64,000 nt of DNA from Rhodococcus coprophilus NBRC 100603 (GTDB lineage Bacteria > Actinomycetota > Actinomycetes > Mycobacteriales > Mycobacteriaceae). The stretch spans positions 310,001-374,000 of the forward strand of contig NZ_BDAM01000003.1 of NCBI RefSeq assembly GCF_001895045.1. Direction: 5' to 3'. The first letter of the stretch is position 1, and each line of letters begins with the position of its first letter. Made by a program: the position numbers and the translations under genes. Below the pieces are notes generated by a model. The model saw only the letters and a program-made list of their open reading frames with translations. It ran no database searches and was not told the DNA's origin. Positions 47,523-56,998 of this stretch are shown here, one piece after another.

Positions 47523-48451
47523 CGTTTCCCCTGTTTCGTGTCGTTGCCGGGCGCCGCGCCGGGTTCGGCGCTCGTCTTGCTGCGCTCACGAACCGCGGCC
47601 GCGACCGCGAGCTTCGAGCGCACGAACAGTCCGCCTCGAAGAGCCCACCTCAACGGCGCCTGCCACCGGTGCGGATGCCGGTCGGCCTGGAAGCGGTACG
47701 CGCTCTCGTGATGCGCGGGCAGCATGAGCTCGGGATGTCTCCCGGCGGCATGCCCCTTCGCGTGCGTGACGTGCGCCGACGGCACGAAGACGTTGAGCCA
47801 CCCGGAGCGGCCCAGCCGGTCGCCGAGATCCACGTCTTCCATGTACATGAAGTAGCGCGAGTCGAATCCGCCCACCGCGTCGAACGCGGAGCGACGCAGC
47901 AGCAGGCACGATCCGGACAGCCAGCCCACGGGCCGCTCGCTGATCTCCTCGTTCTCCTGCCTGTACCGCTGCGTCCACGGGTTCGCGGGCCACACCGTAC
48001 CGAGAAGCGCGTGCCCGGCGCCCGACACCAGCGTCGGGACGGTACGGGCGGACGGGTAGATGCTGCCGTCGGGTTCGTGGATCAGCGGCCCGAGCGACCC
48101 TGCACGCGGCCACCGGCCGGCCGCCTCGATCAGCGCGTCGAGGGAACCCGGTTCCCATCGCACGTCAGGGTTGGCGACCACCACGAACTCGACCGACGAA
48201 TCGATCTCCGCGACAGCCCGGTTGACCGCACCGCCGTAACCGATGTTTCCCCCGGTGCGCAGAAGCTCGACGTTCGGATGCGCGACCGCCGCCGCCTCCG
48301 GCGTGCCGTCGGTCGACCCGTTGTCGGCCATGATCACCCGCGTCGGGCGTTCGGTCGCTCCGGAGAGCGAAGTCAGAAAGTTCTCGAGGTGCTCGCCGGG
48401 CGAGTACGTCACCGTCACCACGGCCAGCGTCGAATCCACGCGGGCAACCAT
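47519..48451 (-). CDS. wbbL: Rhamnosyltransferase WbbL
   Basis: A 310-residue GT2 glycosyltransferase. It is expected to add rhamnose to decaprenyl-PP-GlcNAc, completing the arabinogalactan-peptidoglycan linker. Visible: VTVTYSPGEHLENFLTSL, MADNGSTDGTPE, the DxD-like VANPDVRW, GWLSGSCLLLRRSAFDAVGGFD and FMYMEDVDLGDRL. Start ATG 48451; the open frame continues upstream to 48649 without similarity. Downstream neighbours rmlD and manC fit the pathway; in mycobacteria the gene (Rv3265c) is essential. Confidence 0.93.
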   Translation of the reverse strand: MVARVDSTLAVVTVTYSPGEHLENFLTSLSGATERPTRVIMADNGSTDGTPEAAAVAHPNVELLRTGGNIGYGGAVNRAVAEIDSSVEFVVVANPDVRWEPGSLDALIEAAGRWPRAGSLGPLIHEPDGSIYPSARTVPTLVSGAGHALLGTVWPANPWTQRYRQENEEISERPVGWLSGSCLLLRRSAFDAVGGFDSRYFMYMEDVDLGDRLGRSGWLNVFVPSAHVTHAKGHAAGRHPELMLPAHHESAYRFQADRHPHRWQAPLRWALRGGLFVRSKLAVAAAVRERSKTSAEPGAAPGNDTKQGKR

Positions 48452-48498
48452 AGCGACTCGATCGGTGTGGGGCGAAACACAGGCTGCGCACTCGCATG

Positions 48499-49356
48499 TC
48501 ATCCGCGCGTGGCCAGCGCTTCGACAGCAGCGTGCAGGGCCTCCCGCCACGGCCGCAGGGGTGTCAGACCGGCGGACACCCACGCGTCGCCGGCGAGAAC
48601 CGAATACGCCGGACGGGGGGCGGGGCGTACGAACTCGTCGCTTCCGCACGGCTGCACCCGCGCCGGATCGGCGCCGACCTCCTCGAACACAGCCCGCGCG
48701 AGGTCGAACCAGGTGGCGTCGCCCGCGTTGGTCGCATGCAACACCCCACCCGGGAGATCCGTGCGCCCGGCGAGTTCGAGCAGGGCATCGGCGAGGTCGT
48801 ACGCATAGGTCGGGGATCCGCGCTGGTCGTCGACGACGCGCAGCGTGTCGCGTTCGCGCTCGAGCCGGCGCATGGTGGCGACGAAGTCCGTGCCCTCACC
48901 CGTGTACACCCATGCGGTGCGCACCACATGCGCCGAGGGCAGCGCGCTCAGGACGGCCTGTTCGCCGGCGAGCTTGGTGCGTCCGTACGCGGTGCGCGGC
49001 CCGGTGGCGGCGTCCACACCGTACGGCTGGGATGCGTCACCGGCGAACACGTAGTCGGTGGAGATGTGGATCAGGCGCGCGTCCTTGTCTGCGCAGGCGG
49101 CGGCGAGCACTCCGGGCCCCGTTCCGTTTACCACCGCGGCGCGGTCTTCGTCCGTTTCCGCAGCGTCGACGGCGGTGTAGGCGGCGCAGTTGATCACCAC
49201 CGCACCGGGCTCGATCGCCGCCGCGGCGGCAGCAGGGTCGGTGATGTCGAGGTCTGTGGAACCGACGCCTCGAATGGGTACTCCGGCCGCAGCGGCACGG
49301 GCGACGAGAGCGCTGCCCAACTGTCCGTGGGATCCGGTGACGAGAAGGGAGGGCAC
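48499..49356 (-). CDS. rmlD: dTDP-4-dehydrorhamnose reductase
   Basis: A 285-residue SDR-type reductase, last step to dTDP-rhamnose. The NAD(P) loop is VTGSHGQLGSAL; NCAAYTAVDAAE, HISTDYVFAG and the catalytic YGRTK are present, and the C-terminal substrate block is RPAPRPAYSVLA. GTG 49356, with CAGACT seven bases upstream as a possible -10 for leaderless transcription. 47 bases separate it from wbbL, so the pair likely forms rmlD-wbbL-manC. Confidence 0.95.
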   Translation of the reverse strand: MPSLLVTGSHGQLGSALVARAAAAGVPIRGVGSTDLDITDPAAAAAAIEPGAVVINCAAYTAVDAAETDEDRAAVVNGTGPGVLAAACADKDARLIHISTDYVFAGDASQPYGVDAATGPRTAYGRTKLAGEQAVLSALPSAHVVRTAWVYTGEGTDFVATMRRLERERDTLRVVDDQRGSPTYAYDLADALLELAGRTDLPGGVLHATNAGDATWFDLARAVFEEVGADPARVQPCGSDEFVRPAPRPAYSVLAGDAWVSAGLTPLRPWREALHAAVEALATRG

Positions 49357-49410
49357 GCTGTGAAGTCTGGCACGGCGGAGTGGTGCCTGCCCGGGGAGCG
49401 CCCGCCCCAG

Positions 49411-49416
49411 TAGCCT
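49411..49416 (+). promoter_or_regulatory. -10 box of the LCP gene
   Basis: TAGCCT between divergent rmlD and the LCP gene; the transcript would begin near 49424 with a 55-base leader containing AGGAGAA. Confidence 0.45.
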
Positions 49417-49478
49417 TCAAGAGAGTCCGGACACCGACATCAGCCCACCCGACAGCGATCCATCGACAGGAGAACCAG

Positions 49479-51173
49479 GTGCCGCCAGAGCCGCCCCGCC
49501 GCCGGACCGGCGGGCGACGTCCCACGGCCGGTCGCCGCACCCGCGCGGGAAGCCCTCAGCCCGCAGCCGGGTCCGAACCGCCGACGGGCACCGGCCGCCG
49601 CGTCCGCAGGGCTCGCAGAAGCCCGGATCGCGACGTGGTCGTGGCCGTTGCCGCCCCACGCGTCTTCACCGGCAGGCCGCTGCAGATGCTCGTGGCGGTC
49701 GCCGCAGCCCTGGCTCTGGTCGTCACGGGCGTCGCTTGGCAGCGGATCGACTCGCTGCGCTCGTCCCTCGCCTCCATCGGCGGTCTCGGTCTCGGCAGCG
49801 GCGAGGACGGTGCCGTCGACATCCTCCTGGTGGGCACGGACAGCCGCACCGACGCCCACGGCAATCCGCTCTCCCAGCGCGAACTCGACGCGTTGCGCGC
49901 GGGCGAAGAGGTCGCCAACAACACCGACACCATCATCTTGATCCGGGTCCCGAACGACGGGCGGTCCGCGACCGCGTTGTCGATCCCGCGCGACACGTAC
50001 GTCGAGGTTCCCGATATCGGCATGTCCAAGATCAATGCCGCCTACGGCGCCACCAAGGAGACGACCCGCCTCGAACTGGTCGAATCGGGTGCCGACGAAG
50101 CGGAGGCGGAGGCCGACTCGACGAAAGCAGGTCGGGAAGCGCTCATCGAGTCCGTGGCCGATCTGACGGGCGTGACGGTCGATCACTACGCGGAGGTCGG
50201 CCTGCTCGGCTTCGTGCTGCTGACCGACGCCGTGGGCGGCGTCGAGGTGTGTCTCAACGAAGCGGTCGACGAACCCCTCTCCGGCGCACAATTCGACGCC
50301 GGTACCCAGACCCTCGAGGGTCCGGATGCGCTGAGCTTCGTGCGGCAACGACACGGTCTGCCGCGCGGCGACCTCGATCGGATCGTTCGCCAGCAGGTGT
50401 TCATGGCCTCCCTCGCCCAGAAGGTCCTCAGTGCGCAGACCCTGAGCAACCCGTCGAAGCTGAACCAGTTGACGGCGGCGGTGCAGCGGTCGGTCGTGCT
50501 GGACTCGGATTGGGACATCATGGACCTCGCGACCCAGATGCAGGGCCTGGCCGGAGGCGACGTGACGTTCTCGACGATCCCGGTCGAGGACATCAACGCG
50601 ATGACCGACTACGGCGAATCCGTCGTGCAGGTCGACCCCGACGAGGTGCGTGACTTCGTGGCCGGTCTCATCGGGGCCGCTCCCGACGATCGCCGCTCCG
50701 ACGACGACGCCACCACATCGTCGAAGCCCGCACCGGAGATCGACCCGTCGACGGTCACCGTCGAGGTCACGAACGCGGGCGACGTAGCCGGTCTGGCCTC
50801 GGTGGTCTCGGCGGAACTGTCGTCCGAGGGTTACCGCGAGGGCGAGGTCGGCAACTACACGGGCACGTCGGTCCGGTCGTCGGTCGTGTACGGCGCCGAC
50901 GCCGATTCCGACGAGACCCGTGCCGTGGCCGCTGCGCTCGGGGGACTCGATACCGCATCGGACTCGACGCTCGACCCGGGCACGGTGCGTGTGGTGCTTG
51001 CCGACGACTACGCCGGCCCCGGCACGTCGTCGCTCGCGGGTTCGGGTTCGGGTTCCGGATCGACGACCACGTCGAACACGGCCGGCCTGACCCCCGCGGA
51101 CGGTACCGCCACGCCCGCTCCGGCGTCCCCTCCGATCGACGCCGGGTCGGACGGGCCACGGTGCGTCAACTGA
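49479..51173 (+). CDS. LytR-CpsA-Psr family ligase (Rv3267-like)
   Basis: A 564-residue membrane protein that attaches arabinogalactan or similar polymers to peptidoglycan. A basic cytosolic segment of about 65 residues is followed by one helix (PLQMLVAVAAALALVVTGVA), the LCP domain with VDILLVGTDSRTD, DTIILIRVPND, ALSIPRDTYVEV, SFVRQRHGLPRGDLDRIVRQQ, and a C-terminal LytR_C domain (VTNAGDVAGLASVVSAELSSEGY). The tail is Ser/Gly/Thr-rich. GTG 49479 has AGGAGAA. Matching its M. tuberculosis counterpart, it lies by wbbL-rmlD, whose products it completes. Confidence 0.93.
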   Translation: MPPEPPRRRTGGRRPTAGRRTRAGSPQPAAGSEPPTGTGRRVRRARRSPDRDVVVAVAAPRVFTGRPLQMLVAVAAALALVVTGVAWQRIDSLRSSLASIGGLGLGSGEDGAVDILLVGTDSRTDAHGNPLSQRELDALRAGEEVANNTDTIILIRVPNDGRSATALSIPRDTYVEVPDIGMSKINAAYGATKETTRLELVESGADEAEAEADSTKAGREALIESVADLTGVTVDHYAEVGLLGFVLLTDAVGGVEVCLNEAVDEPLSGAQFDAGTQTLEGPDALSFVRQRHGLPRGDLDRIVRQQVFMASLAQKVLSAQTLSNPSKLNQLTAAVQRSVVLDSDWDIMDLATQMQGLAGGDVTFSTIPVEDINAMTDYGESVVQVDPDEVRDFVAGLIGAAPDDRRSDDDATTSSKPAPEIDPSTVTVEVTNAGDVAGLASVVSAELSSEGYREGEVGNYTGTSVRSSVVYGADADSDETRAVAAALGGLDTASDSTLDPGTVRVVLADDYAGPGTSSLAGSGSGSGSTTTSNTAGLTPADGTATPAPASPPIDAGSDGPRCVN

Positions 51174-51231
51174 CGGCGCCGCAACCCAACTGCACGGCAA
51201 GTATCCCGACCGTACGAAGAACGAGGTAGAA

Positions 51232-51942
51232 GTGACCACCCTGACCGACGCTCTGCTCGACCCGATCCTCGCGGCCGACCCGGCCGGACCCCGGATCACC
51301 TGGTACGACGACGCCACAGGCGGGCGGATCGAACTGTCGGCGATCACGCTGGCGAACTGGGCTGCGAAGACCGCGAACCTGTTGCGTGACGAGTTCGGAG
51401 TGCTGCCCGGCGCGCGCGTGGCGATGCTGCTGCCCGCGCACTGGCAGACCGCGGCGGTGCTTCTCGGCACGTGGTGGGCGGGCGCCGAGGTCGTCCTCGA
51501 ACCCGTCGACGATGCGGAGGTCGCGCTCGTGACTGCCGGCCGTCTCGCCGACGTCGACCACGTCGCGGAGGTCGCGGCGCTGTCGCTGGACGCGTTCGGC
51601 GCGCCGGTGAAGGATCTGCCGCCCGGCGTCACCGACTACGCGACGAATGTCCGGGTGCACGGAGACCAGTTCCGCTCGGCGGGCGACGGCGGTGTCGCGC
51701 TCGACGGCCGTTCGGCCGCGGACGTTCTCGCGGCGGCGCGCGCCGCCGCGGCGGACTCCGGGATCGGCGGCGGAGACCGGGTGCTTTCGTCGCGGTCGTG
51801 GGAGACCCCCGGCGACCTGATCGACACCCTGCTCGCCGTGTTCGCCGTGGGCGCGTCGCTGGTACAGGTCTCGCACCCCGACCCTGCGGCCGAGGAACGG
51901 CGAGTCGCGAGCGAGAAGATCACCGTGCGTCTCGGCGGGTGA
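51232..51942 (+). CDS. TIGR03089 family protein (truncated AMP-binding fold)
   Basis: A 236-residue actinobacterial family that resembles the N-terminal part of acyl-CoA synthetases (GARVAMLLPAHWQTAAVLLGTWWAGAEVVLEP) but lacks the ATP-binding P-loop and the C-terminal lid, so it probably does not adenylate acids. Its role is unknown. The start GTG follows GAGG with suitable spacing, 58 bases after the LCP gene. Counterpart of Rv3268, which also follows the LCP gene; the two are likely cotranscribed. Confidence 0.85.
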   Translation: MTTLTDALLDPILAADPAGPRITWYDDATGGRIELSAITLANWAAKTANLLRDEFGVLPGARVAMLLPAHWQTAAVLLGTWWAGAEVVLEPVDDAEVALVTAGRLADVDHVAEVAALSLDAFGAPVKDLPPGVTDYATNVRVHGDQFRSAGDGGVALDGRSAADVLAAARAAAADSGIGGGDRVLSSRSWETPGDLIDTLLAVFAVGASLVQVSHPDPAAEERRVASEKITVRLGG

Positions 51943-51949
51943 GTACCGG

Positions 51950-52366
51950 TTACTCTCGGGGCGGGTCGGCGCGCCGCCCGCGGTCGGTCCGGTAGCCGCC
52001 GTCCGCAAGTCCGGCCTCGATTTCGAACCTGTTGCGGGAACCGGGGTTACGTGCTTCCTCCCACCAGTACCGCAGCGCGAACCCGAGGCCGTGGCGCGCC
52101 CACTGGTCGGCGTGTACGGCTTCGTGTCTCACCAAGTTGCGGGACGGTCGCGCACGGGTGAGGAACACCCCGCCGACCGTGGTGCCCGAGCGGGCGAAGC
52201 CGCCGCGCATCCCGGTGCAGACGTAGATGCCGAACTCGTCGTCGAACGTCACCGTGCCGCCCCACAGTTTCGCCCAGCGCAGTGCCGCCGCCGTGGCGAT
52301 GCGCATGGACGGCACACCGCGCGATGCTCGCACCGCTCGGCTCGGGGTCCCGCGTTCGTCACGCAC
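51950..52366 (-). CDS. Small HExxH protein, putative minigluzincin-like
   Basis: A 138-residue protein with the zinc signature RHEAVHADQWARHG near residue 80, then LGFALRYWWEE and a glutamate further on (NRFEIEAGLADGGY) placed like a third zinc ligand. This resembles small proteins with a DUF4157-type peptidase core. No signal peptide or membrane helix. Substrate unknown. GTG 52366 is selected because TAGGCT lies seven bases upstream (leaderless); ATG 52306 is the alternative and has no ribosome site. It ends eight bases from convergent TIGR03089. Confidence 0.7.
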   Translation of the reverse strand: MRDERGTPSRAVRASRGVPSMRIATAAALRWAKLWGGTVTFDDEFGIYVCTGMRGGFARSGTTVGGVFLTRARPSRNLVRHEAVHADQWARHGLGFALRYWWEEARNPGSRNRFEIEAGLADGGYRTDRGRRADPPRE

Positions 52367-52373
52367 GGTCCTG

Positions 52374-52379
52374 AGCCTA
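52374..52379 (-). promoter_or_regulatory. -10 box for leaderless HExxH gene
   Basis: TAGGCT on the minus strand, seven bases before GTG 52366. Confidence 0.5.
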
Positions 52380-52461
52380 GCGGCGTCGACGTCCCGACAT
52401 GCGGCCCGCGACCGCCGGTTCTGCGGATCCACCAGCGACGTCGTCTGGACGGTTGGGTCTG

Positions 52462-52974
52462 TCAGCCGAGGAGCGTGCGGCGCAGCGCGTCGTCCTTTTC
52501 GAGCACCATTTTCTCGAGACCCGCTTGGAACCGCTCCATCTGCTCGCGCAGCGCCGGATCGGAAGCGCCGAGGATGCGTGCCGCCAGCAGACCCGCGTTG
52601 CGCGCGCCCCCGATGGACACGGTCGCCACGGGCACTCCCGCGGGCATCTGCACGATGGAGAGCAGCGAGTCCATGCCGTCGAGGTACTTGAGCGGAACCG
52701 GCACACCGATCACCGGCAACGGCGTCGCCGACGCGACCATGCCCGGCAGGTGCGCGGCGCCACCCGCGCCGGCGATGATCACCTTGATGCCACGACCGGC
52801 CGCGTTCGCGGCATAGTCGAGCATCCGCTGCGGTGTGCGGTGCGCCGAGATCACGCCCACCTCGAAACGGATGCCGAACTCGGCGAGCGCCTCGGCGGCC
52901 GCCTCCATCGTCGGCCAGTCCGAGTCGCTGCCCATGATCAGGCCGACCTGCGCACCCTGCGACACATCACTCAC
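52462..52974 (-). CDS. purE: N5-carboxyaminoimidazole ribonucleotide mutase
   Basis: A 170-residue class I PurE of de novo purine synthesis. Core motifs [64 protein letters not shown] and [12 protein letters not shown] are complete. GTG 52974 overlaps the purK end by eight bases (GTGAGTGA), so both are translated together and the unstable product of PurK can be handed on. Expected to form an octamer. Confidence 0.96.
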   Translation of the reverse strand: MSDVSQGAQVGLIMGSDSDWPTMEAAAEALAEFGIRFEVGVISAHRTPQRMLDYAANAAGRGIKVIIAGAGGAAHLPGMVASATPLPVIGVPVPLKYLDGMDSLLSIVQMPAGVPVATVSIGGARNAGLLAARILGASDPALREQMERFQAGLEKMVLEKDDALRRTLLG

Positions 52975-54241
52975 CGTTGTCTCCCGTGTGTTCGTTCCAA
53001 CCATCGGTCCAGACCGCGTGCGAGAGCCAGTGCGCCGCACGTTCGGCGCGCTCGCGCACCGCAGCGACGTACGCCGGGTCGTCGATCGACCCGTTCGGAT
53101 CGCCGAGCAGATTGACGTGGCCGATCTTCCGGTCCTTGCGCTCACCCTTGCCGTACAGGTGCACCCGCGCGTCGGGCATCCGGGCGAACAGGTGGTGCAG
53201 GCGCTCGTCCATGCTCATCTCGGGTGCTTCGGCAGCTCCGAGGACATTGGCCATCACCGTCACCGGGGCGAGCGGGGTCGTGTCGCCGAGCGGATAGTCG
53301 AGCACCGCGCGCAGGTGCTGTTCGAACTGACCGGTGCGTGCGCCGTCCATGCCCCAGTGGCCGGAGTTGTGTGGGCGCATCGCGAGTTCGTTGACGATCA
53401 GCTCGCCGGACGTGGTCTCGAACAGCTCGACCGCCATGACGCCCACCACGCCCAGCTCACCGGCGATGCGCAGGGCGAGCTGTTCGGCGGCGGCCGCGAC
53501 CTCGGCGGGGAGGTCGGGTGCCGGAGCGATGACGACTGAGCACTGCCCGTCACGCTGGACGGTCTCGACCACGGGCCACGATGCGCCCTGTCCGAACGGA
53601 GAGCGGGCGACCATCGCGGACAGCTCGCGCTTCCACTCGATCTTCTCTTCCGCGAGGAGCGGCACACCGGCAGCGAGCTGTTCGGCGACGACACGCTCGA
53701 GTTCGGCGCGGTCGTCGAGGATCCACACGCCGCGACCGTCGTATCCGCCGCGCGCGGCCTTGAGTACGTACGGGTGGCCCAGGGCCTCGGTCGCGGCGAT
53801 GGCGTCGTCGACGGACGTGATCTCGGTGAACTTCGGCATCGGTGCGCCGAACGCGCCGAGCCGCTTGCGCATCGCGATCTTGTCCTGGGCGAAGATCAGT
53901 GCCTGCGGCGGCGGCAGCACGTTGACGCCTTCACGTTGCAGCACCTCGAGGTGCTCGGTGGGTACACCCTCGTGATCGAAGGTCAGTGCGTGGGCGCCGG
54001 TGGCGGCGCGGCGGAGCGCGTCGAGATCGTTGTGGCTCCCCAGGACGACATCCGGGCTGACCTGGGCCGCCGGCTCGTCCGCGGTACCCGAGAGAACGCG
54101 CAGGGTCTGGCCGAGGGCGATCGCGGCCTGATGGGTCATGCGGGCGAGCTGGCCCCCACCGATCATGGCGACGACCGGCATGCCGCCGGTGAGCGCACGA
54201 GGAGCGTCGGAGCGAGGGGACGAATCGGGTCTGCCGGTCAC
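52967..54241 (-). CDS. purK: N5-carboxyaminoimidazole ribonucleotide synthase
   Basis: A 424-residue ATP-grasp enzyme converting AIR and bicarbonate to N5-CAIR. Motifs: [18 protein letters not shown]-grasp loops [15 protein letters not shown] and [13 protein letters not shown], then [30 protein letters not shown], and a 40-residue C-terminal extension beyond many relatives. GTG 54241 chosen ([12 protein letters not shown]); the frame continues to 54373 without similarity. It is divergent from gtrA. Confidence 0.95.
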   Translation of the reverse strand: MTGRPDSSPRSDAPRALTGGMPVVAMIGGGQLARMTHQAAIALGQTLRVLSGTADEPAAQVSPDVVLGSHNDLDALRRAATGAHALTFDHEGVPTEHLEVLQREGVNVLPPPQALIFAQDKIAMRKRLGAFGAPMPKFTEITSVDDAIAATEALGHPYVLKAARGGYDGRGVWILDDRAELERVVAEQLAAGVPLLAEEKIEWKRELSAMVARSPFGQGASWPVVETVQRDGQCSVVIAPAPDLPAEVAAAAEQLALRIAGELGVVGVMAVELFETTSGELIVNELAMRPHNSGHWGMDGARTGQFEQHLRAVLDYPLGDTTPLAPVTVMANVLGAAEAPEMSMDERLHHLFARMPDARVHLYGKGERKDRKIGHVNLLGDPNGSIDDPAYVAAVRERAERAAHWLSHAVWTDGWNEHTGDNGE

Positions 54242-54419
54242 GGCTATCCATGTTGTCACAGCACGTCGGGGGCATCTCGCAGCGGTGTCACAGCACGTCG
54301 CGGGCTGTGCGCGGAAACTCCCGCGACACAGGATGGTGCCAAGTCCCGAGTGGACCCCGCGAACCTGTGGCATCGCTGATAGTTTCTCGCAAGGTTCGTG
54401 GATTCACGCAAACGTTTCG

Positions 54420-54425
54420 TAGACT
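54420..54425 (+). promoter_or_regulatory. -10 box for leaderless gtrA
   Basis: TAGACT, seven bases before the GTG at 54433, no ribosome site. Confidence 0.55.
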
Positions 54426-54432
54426 TCTCCGA

Positions 54433-54963
54433 GTGTCATTCGTTGATGAAACCCTGAACAGAGTTCCGCAGCCCCTTCGGGACTTGTTGGTTCGTCACCG
54501 CGAGCTGGTCAAGTTCGCGATCGTCGGCGGGACCACGTTCGTCATCGACTCCACGATCTTCTACACCCTCAAGCTCACCGTCCTGTCGGAAAAGCCCGTC
54601 ACCGCCAAGATCATCGCGGGTGTGGTCGCGGTGATCTGCTCCTACATCCTCAACCGGGAGTGGTCGTTCAAGAACCGCGGCGGACGTGAGCGCACCCACG
54701 AAGCGTTCCTGTTCTTCTTCGTCAGCGGCATCGGGGTGATCCTGTCGTTCATCCCGCTGTACATCTCGAGTTACGTGTTCAACCTGCGGGTTCCGGCGGT
54801 CAGCCTCACTGTCGAGAACATCGCCGACTTCTTCAGCGCATACATCATCGGCAATCTGCTGCAGATGATCTTCCGCTTCTACTGCTTCCGACGGTTCGTC
54901 TTCCCCGACGAGATGACCCCCGACGACGTGCCCGGTGAGCTCACCGACGACCCGCGCACCTGA
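54433..54963 (+). CDS. GtrA-family membrane protein
   Basis: A 176-residue protein with four hydrophobic helices: LVKFAIVGGTTFVIDSTIFY, IIAGVVAVICSYILNREW, AFLFFFVSGIGVILSFIPLY and ADFFSAYIIGNLLQMIFRFY, with the GtrA hallmark N-R-x-W/F-F after helix 2. GtrA proteins are thought to help translocate lipid-linked sugars used for envelope glycosylation. Counterpart of Rv3277. GTG start probably leaderless. It converges with the kinase gene. Confidence 0.9.
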   Translation: MSFVDETLNRVPQPLRDLLVRHRELVKFAIVGGTTFVIDSTIFYTLKLTVLSEKPVTAKIIAGVVAVICSYILNREWSFKNRGGRERTHEAFLFFFVSGIGVILSFIPLYISSYVFNLRVPAVSLTVENIADFFSAYIIGNLLQMIFRFYCFRRFVFPDEMTPDDVPGELTDDPRT

Positions 54964-54970
54964 GATTCGC

Positions 54971-54987
54971 GGCGGCGACACGCCGCC
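54971..54987. terminator. GC hairpin between gtrA and the kinase gene
   Basis: GGCGGCG-ACA-CGCCGCC directly after the gtrA stop and before the convergent kinase stop. No T-tract. Confidence 0.55.
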
Positions 54988-54991
54988 CGGC

Positions 54992-56296
54992 TCATCTCGG
55001 TTCCCGGGTGCGCCGCTCCGGCGCTCCGCGGTCCTTGCTCGCCCCGAGGAACAGCGCGAACAGCGCGGGTCTGCGACGCTGGAGTTCGAGCCGCCCGCCG
55101 TCCGCTTCGACGAGGGCGCGCGCGAGCGCAAGGCCCAGTCCGGTCGACCCGCCGCCGGAGAATCCGCGCTCGAAGATGTGCGGCGCCAGGTCGTCCGACA
55201 CCCCCTCACCCTCGTCGCTGACCTCCACACACACCGTCGCATCACCGCGCGTGGCCACATATCGCACCGACACCGTGCAGGTTCCGCCTCCGTGGACCAG
55301 CGCATTGTCGACGAGGACAGCGACGGCCTCGCGCAAGCGGGATCCGGTCACCGGTGAGCGGAGTGCGGGGTCGCCGCTCAGCACCAGTTCGCGCCCTGCC
55401 TCCTGGAACGGGCCACGCCAGTCGGCGATCACGCCGGTCAGATCACCCACCACCGATACCTCCGTCCGAAGCTCTGCCGCACTGTTGCGCGATTGCCGGA
55501 CCAGATCGGTGATCGCGCTGGTCAGCCGGTCCACCTGAGCCATCGCGGCCTCGGCTTCCTCCACCACGGCCGGATCGTCGTGGGTGGACAGTTCGTCGAG
55601 GCGCAGGCGGATCGCCGTCATGCGCGACCGCAACTGGTGGGAGACGTCGCCGACCAGGCCGTGTTCGCGCTGGAGCCGGTTGGAGATCTCGACGGCCGTG
55701 GCGTCGAGCACCTCGGAGACGCGATCGAGTTCGGGAATGCCGTGCCGGCGCGGCTCGGGCCGGAAGTCACCTTCGCCCAAGCGTGCGGCGCGACGCGCAA
55801 CATCCCGAAGCGGGTCCGCGAGCCGTCGTGCTGTCGCGACTGCGACCAGGGCACCGACGGCGACCGAGAGCAGCACCAGCAGGGTGACCGCCGCGAGCAC
55901 CTGCTGCTGGAGCGTGCGCAGGCTCTCCGACGGCACCTCGATCCGCAACGACCCCGACGTACCCATCGACAGTGATTCCACGATCGGGGACTCCACGACC
56001 GGCTCGCCGATGTCGAGTCGCGCCGCGATGTTCTCCGGGGTGGGGTAGACCACCACCACCCGGCCGTCCGCGGGCACCAGCAGACGCAGGGAACTCGTGT
56101 CGAGTCCGCCGACCACCAGGCCGTCGGTGCCCTCCTGGGCGATGATCTCGTCGGCCATCCGCCCGAGCCGATCCTGCAGGTCGCGACGCGCGGTGTCCTC
56201 GACGAAGAGGTAGGCGGTGTACGCGAGCGGGACACCGAGGAGCAACGCGACGAGCAGTACGGTGGCCATCACCGCGTTGAGGATGCGACTACGCAC
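54992..56296 (-). CDS. Sensor histidine kinase, HQLRxR type
   Basis: A 434-residue kinase: helix 1 near 10-30 (ATVLLVALLLGVPLAYTAYLF), a sensor loop of about 100 residues, helix 2 (VLAAVTLLVLLSVAVGALVAV), HAMP, H-box GDVSHQLRSRMTAIRLRLDEL and HATPase with VLVDNALVHGGG and STGLGLALARALVE. The H-box deviates from HELRTPL in a pattern seen in a group of actinobacterial kinases. The signal is unknown. It starts 12 bases after the response regulator stop. This pair is not at this place in M. tuberculosis, so it is a lineage-specific insertion. Confidence 0.88.
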   Translation of the reverse strand: MRSRILNAVMATVLLVALLLGVPLAYTAYLFVEDTARRDLQDRLGRMADEIIAQEGTDGLVVGGLDTSSLRLLVPADGRVVVVYPTPENIAARLDIGEPVVESPIVESLSMGTSGSLRIEVPSESLRTLQQQVLAAVTLLVLLSVAVGALVAVATARRLADPLRDVARRAARLGEGDFRPEPRRHGIPELDRVSEVLDATAVEISNRLQREHGLVGDVSHQLRSRMTAIRLRLDELSTHDDPAVVEEAEAAMAQVDRLTSAITDLVRQSRNSAAELRTEVSVVGDLTGVIADWRGPFQEAGRELVLSGDPALRSPVTGSRLREAVAVLVDNALVHGGGTCTVSVRYVATRGDATVCVEVSDEGEGVSDDLAPHIFERGFSGGGSTGLGLALARALVEADGGRLELQRRRPALFALFLGASKDRGAPERRTREPR

Positions 56297-56308
56297 GTGC
56301 GCGTGCCA

Positions 56309-56992
56309 CTAGTCGGTGTTCAGACGAAATCCGACACCGCGCACAGTCGCGATGCGTCGTTCACCCGCGGGGCCCTCGTCGCCGATCTTCCGTCGCAGCC
56401 ACGACATGTGCATGTCGAGCGTCTTGGATCCCCGGAGGTCGGTGTCGCCCCACACCTCTTCGAGGATCACGTCGCGCGAGACCACTTGCCCCGCGTGTTC
56501 GAGCAACACCCGCAACAGTTCGTATTCCTTGTTGGCGAGCGTCACCTCGGAACCTTCGACCAGGACGCGCCTGGCCGCCCGTTCGAGCCGGATCCCCGAC
56601 ACGTCGACGACGTCGTCCTGTTCGCCGGAACCTCGGCGGCGTAACAGCGCGCGGACCCGCGCCATCAGTTCGGCGAGGCGGAACGGTTTACCCACGTAGT
56701 CGTCGGCACCGGCATCGAGTCCGACGACGAAGTCGACTTCGTCGGTCCGGGCGGTGAGCATGAGCACGGCGAGTTCGGAGCGGTCCGCGCGGATCTGACG
56801 GCACACCTCCAGTCCGTCCATCCCGGGCAGGCCCAGATCGAGGATGAGGAGGTCGTAGTCGCCGGACAGCGCGCGCTCGAGCGCGACCGGGCCGCTGTGT
56901 TCGACCGTTACCTCGTATCCCTCGCGTCCGAGGGCGCGCGACAGCGGGGCCGCGATGGCTTCGTCGTCTTCGGCGAGTAGAACGGCAGTCAC
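56309..56992 (-). CDS. OmpR-family response regulator
   Basis: A 227-residue regulator: AEDDEAIAAPL (acidic pocket), LLILDLGLPG (phospho-aspartate), MLTAR, GKPFRLAEL, then a winged helix with GQVVSRDVILEEVWGDTDLRGSKTLDMHMSWLRRKIGDE. The lysine in GKPF is the switch residue. It pairs with the kinase behind it. GTG 56992 has TACCCT six bases upstream and is probably leaderless; the frame extends to 57139 over the PH-domain gene but without similarity. Targets unknown. Confidence 0.9.
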   Translation of the reverse strand: MTAVLLAEDDEAIAAPLSRALGREGYEVTVEHSGPVALERALSGDYDLLILDLGLPGMDGLEVCRQIRADRSELAVLMLTARTDEVDFVVGLDAGADDYVGKPFRLAELMARVRALLRRRGSGEQDDVVDVSGIRLERAARRVLVEGSEVTLANKEYELLRVLLEHAGQVVSRDVILEEVWGDTDLRGSKTLDMHMSWLRRKIGDEGPAGERRIATVRGVGFRLNTD

Positions 56993-56998
56993 GACCTC

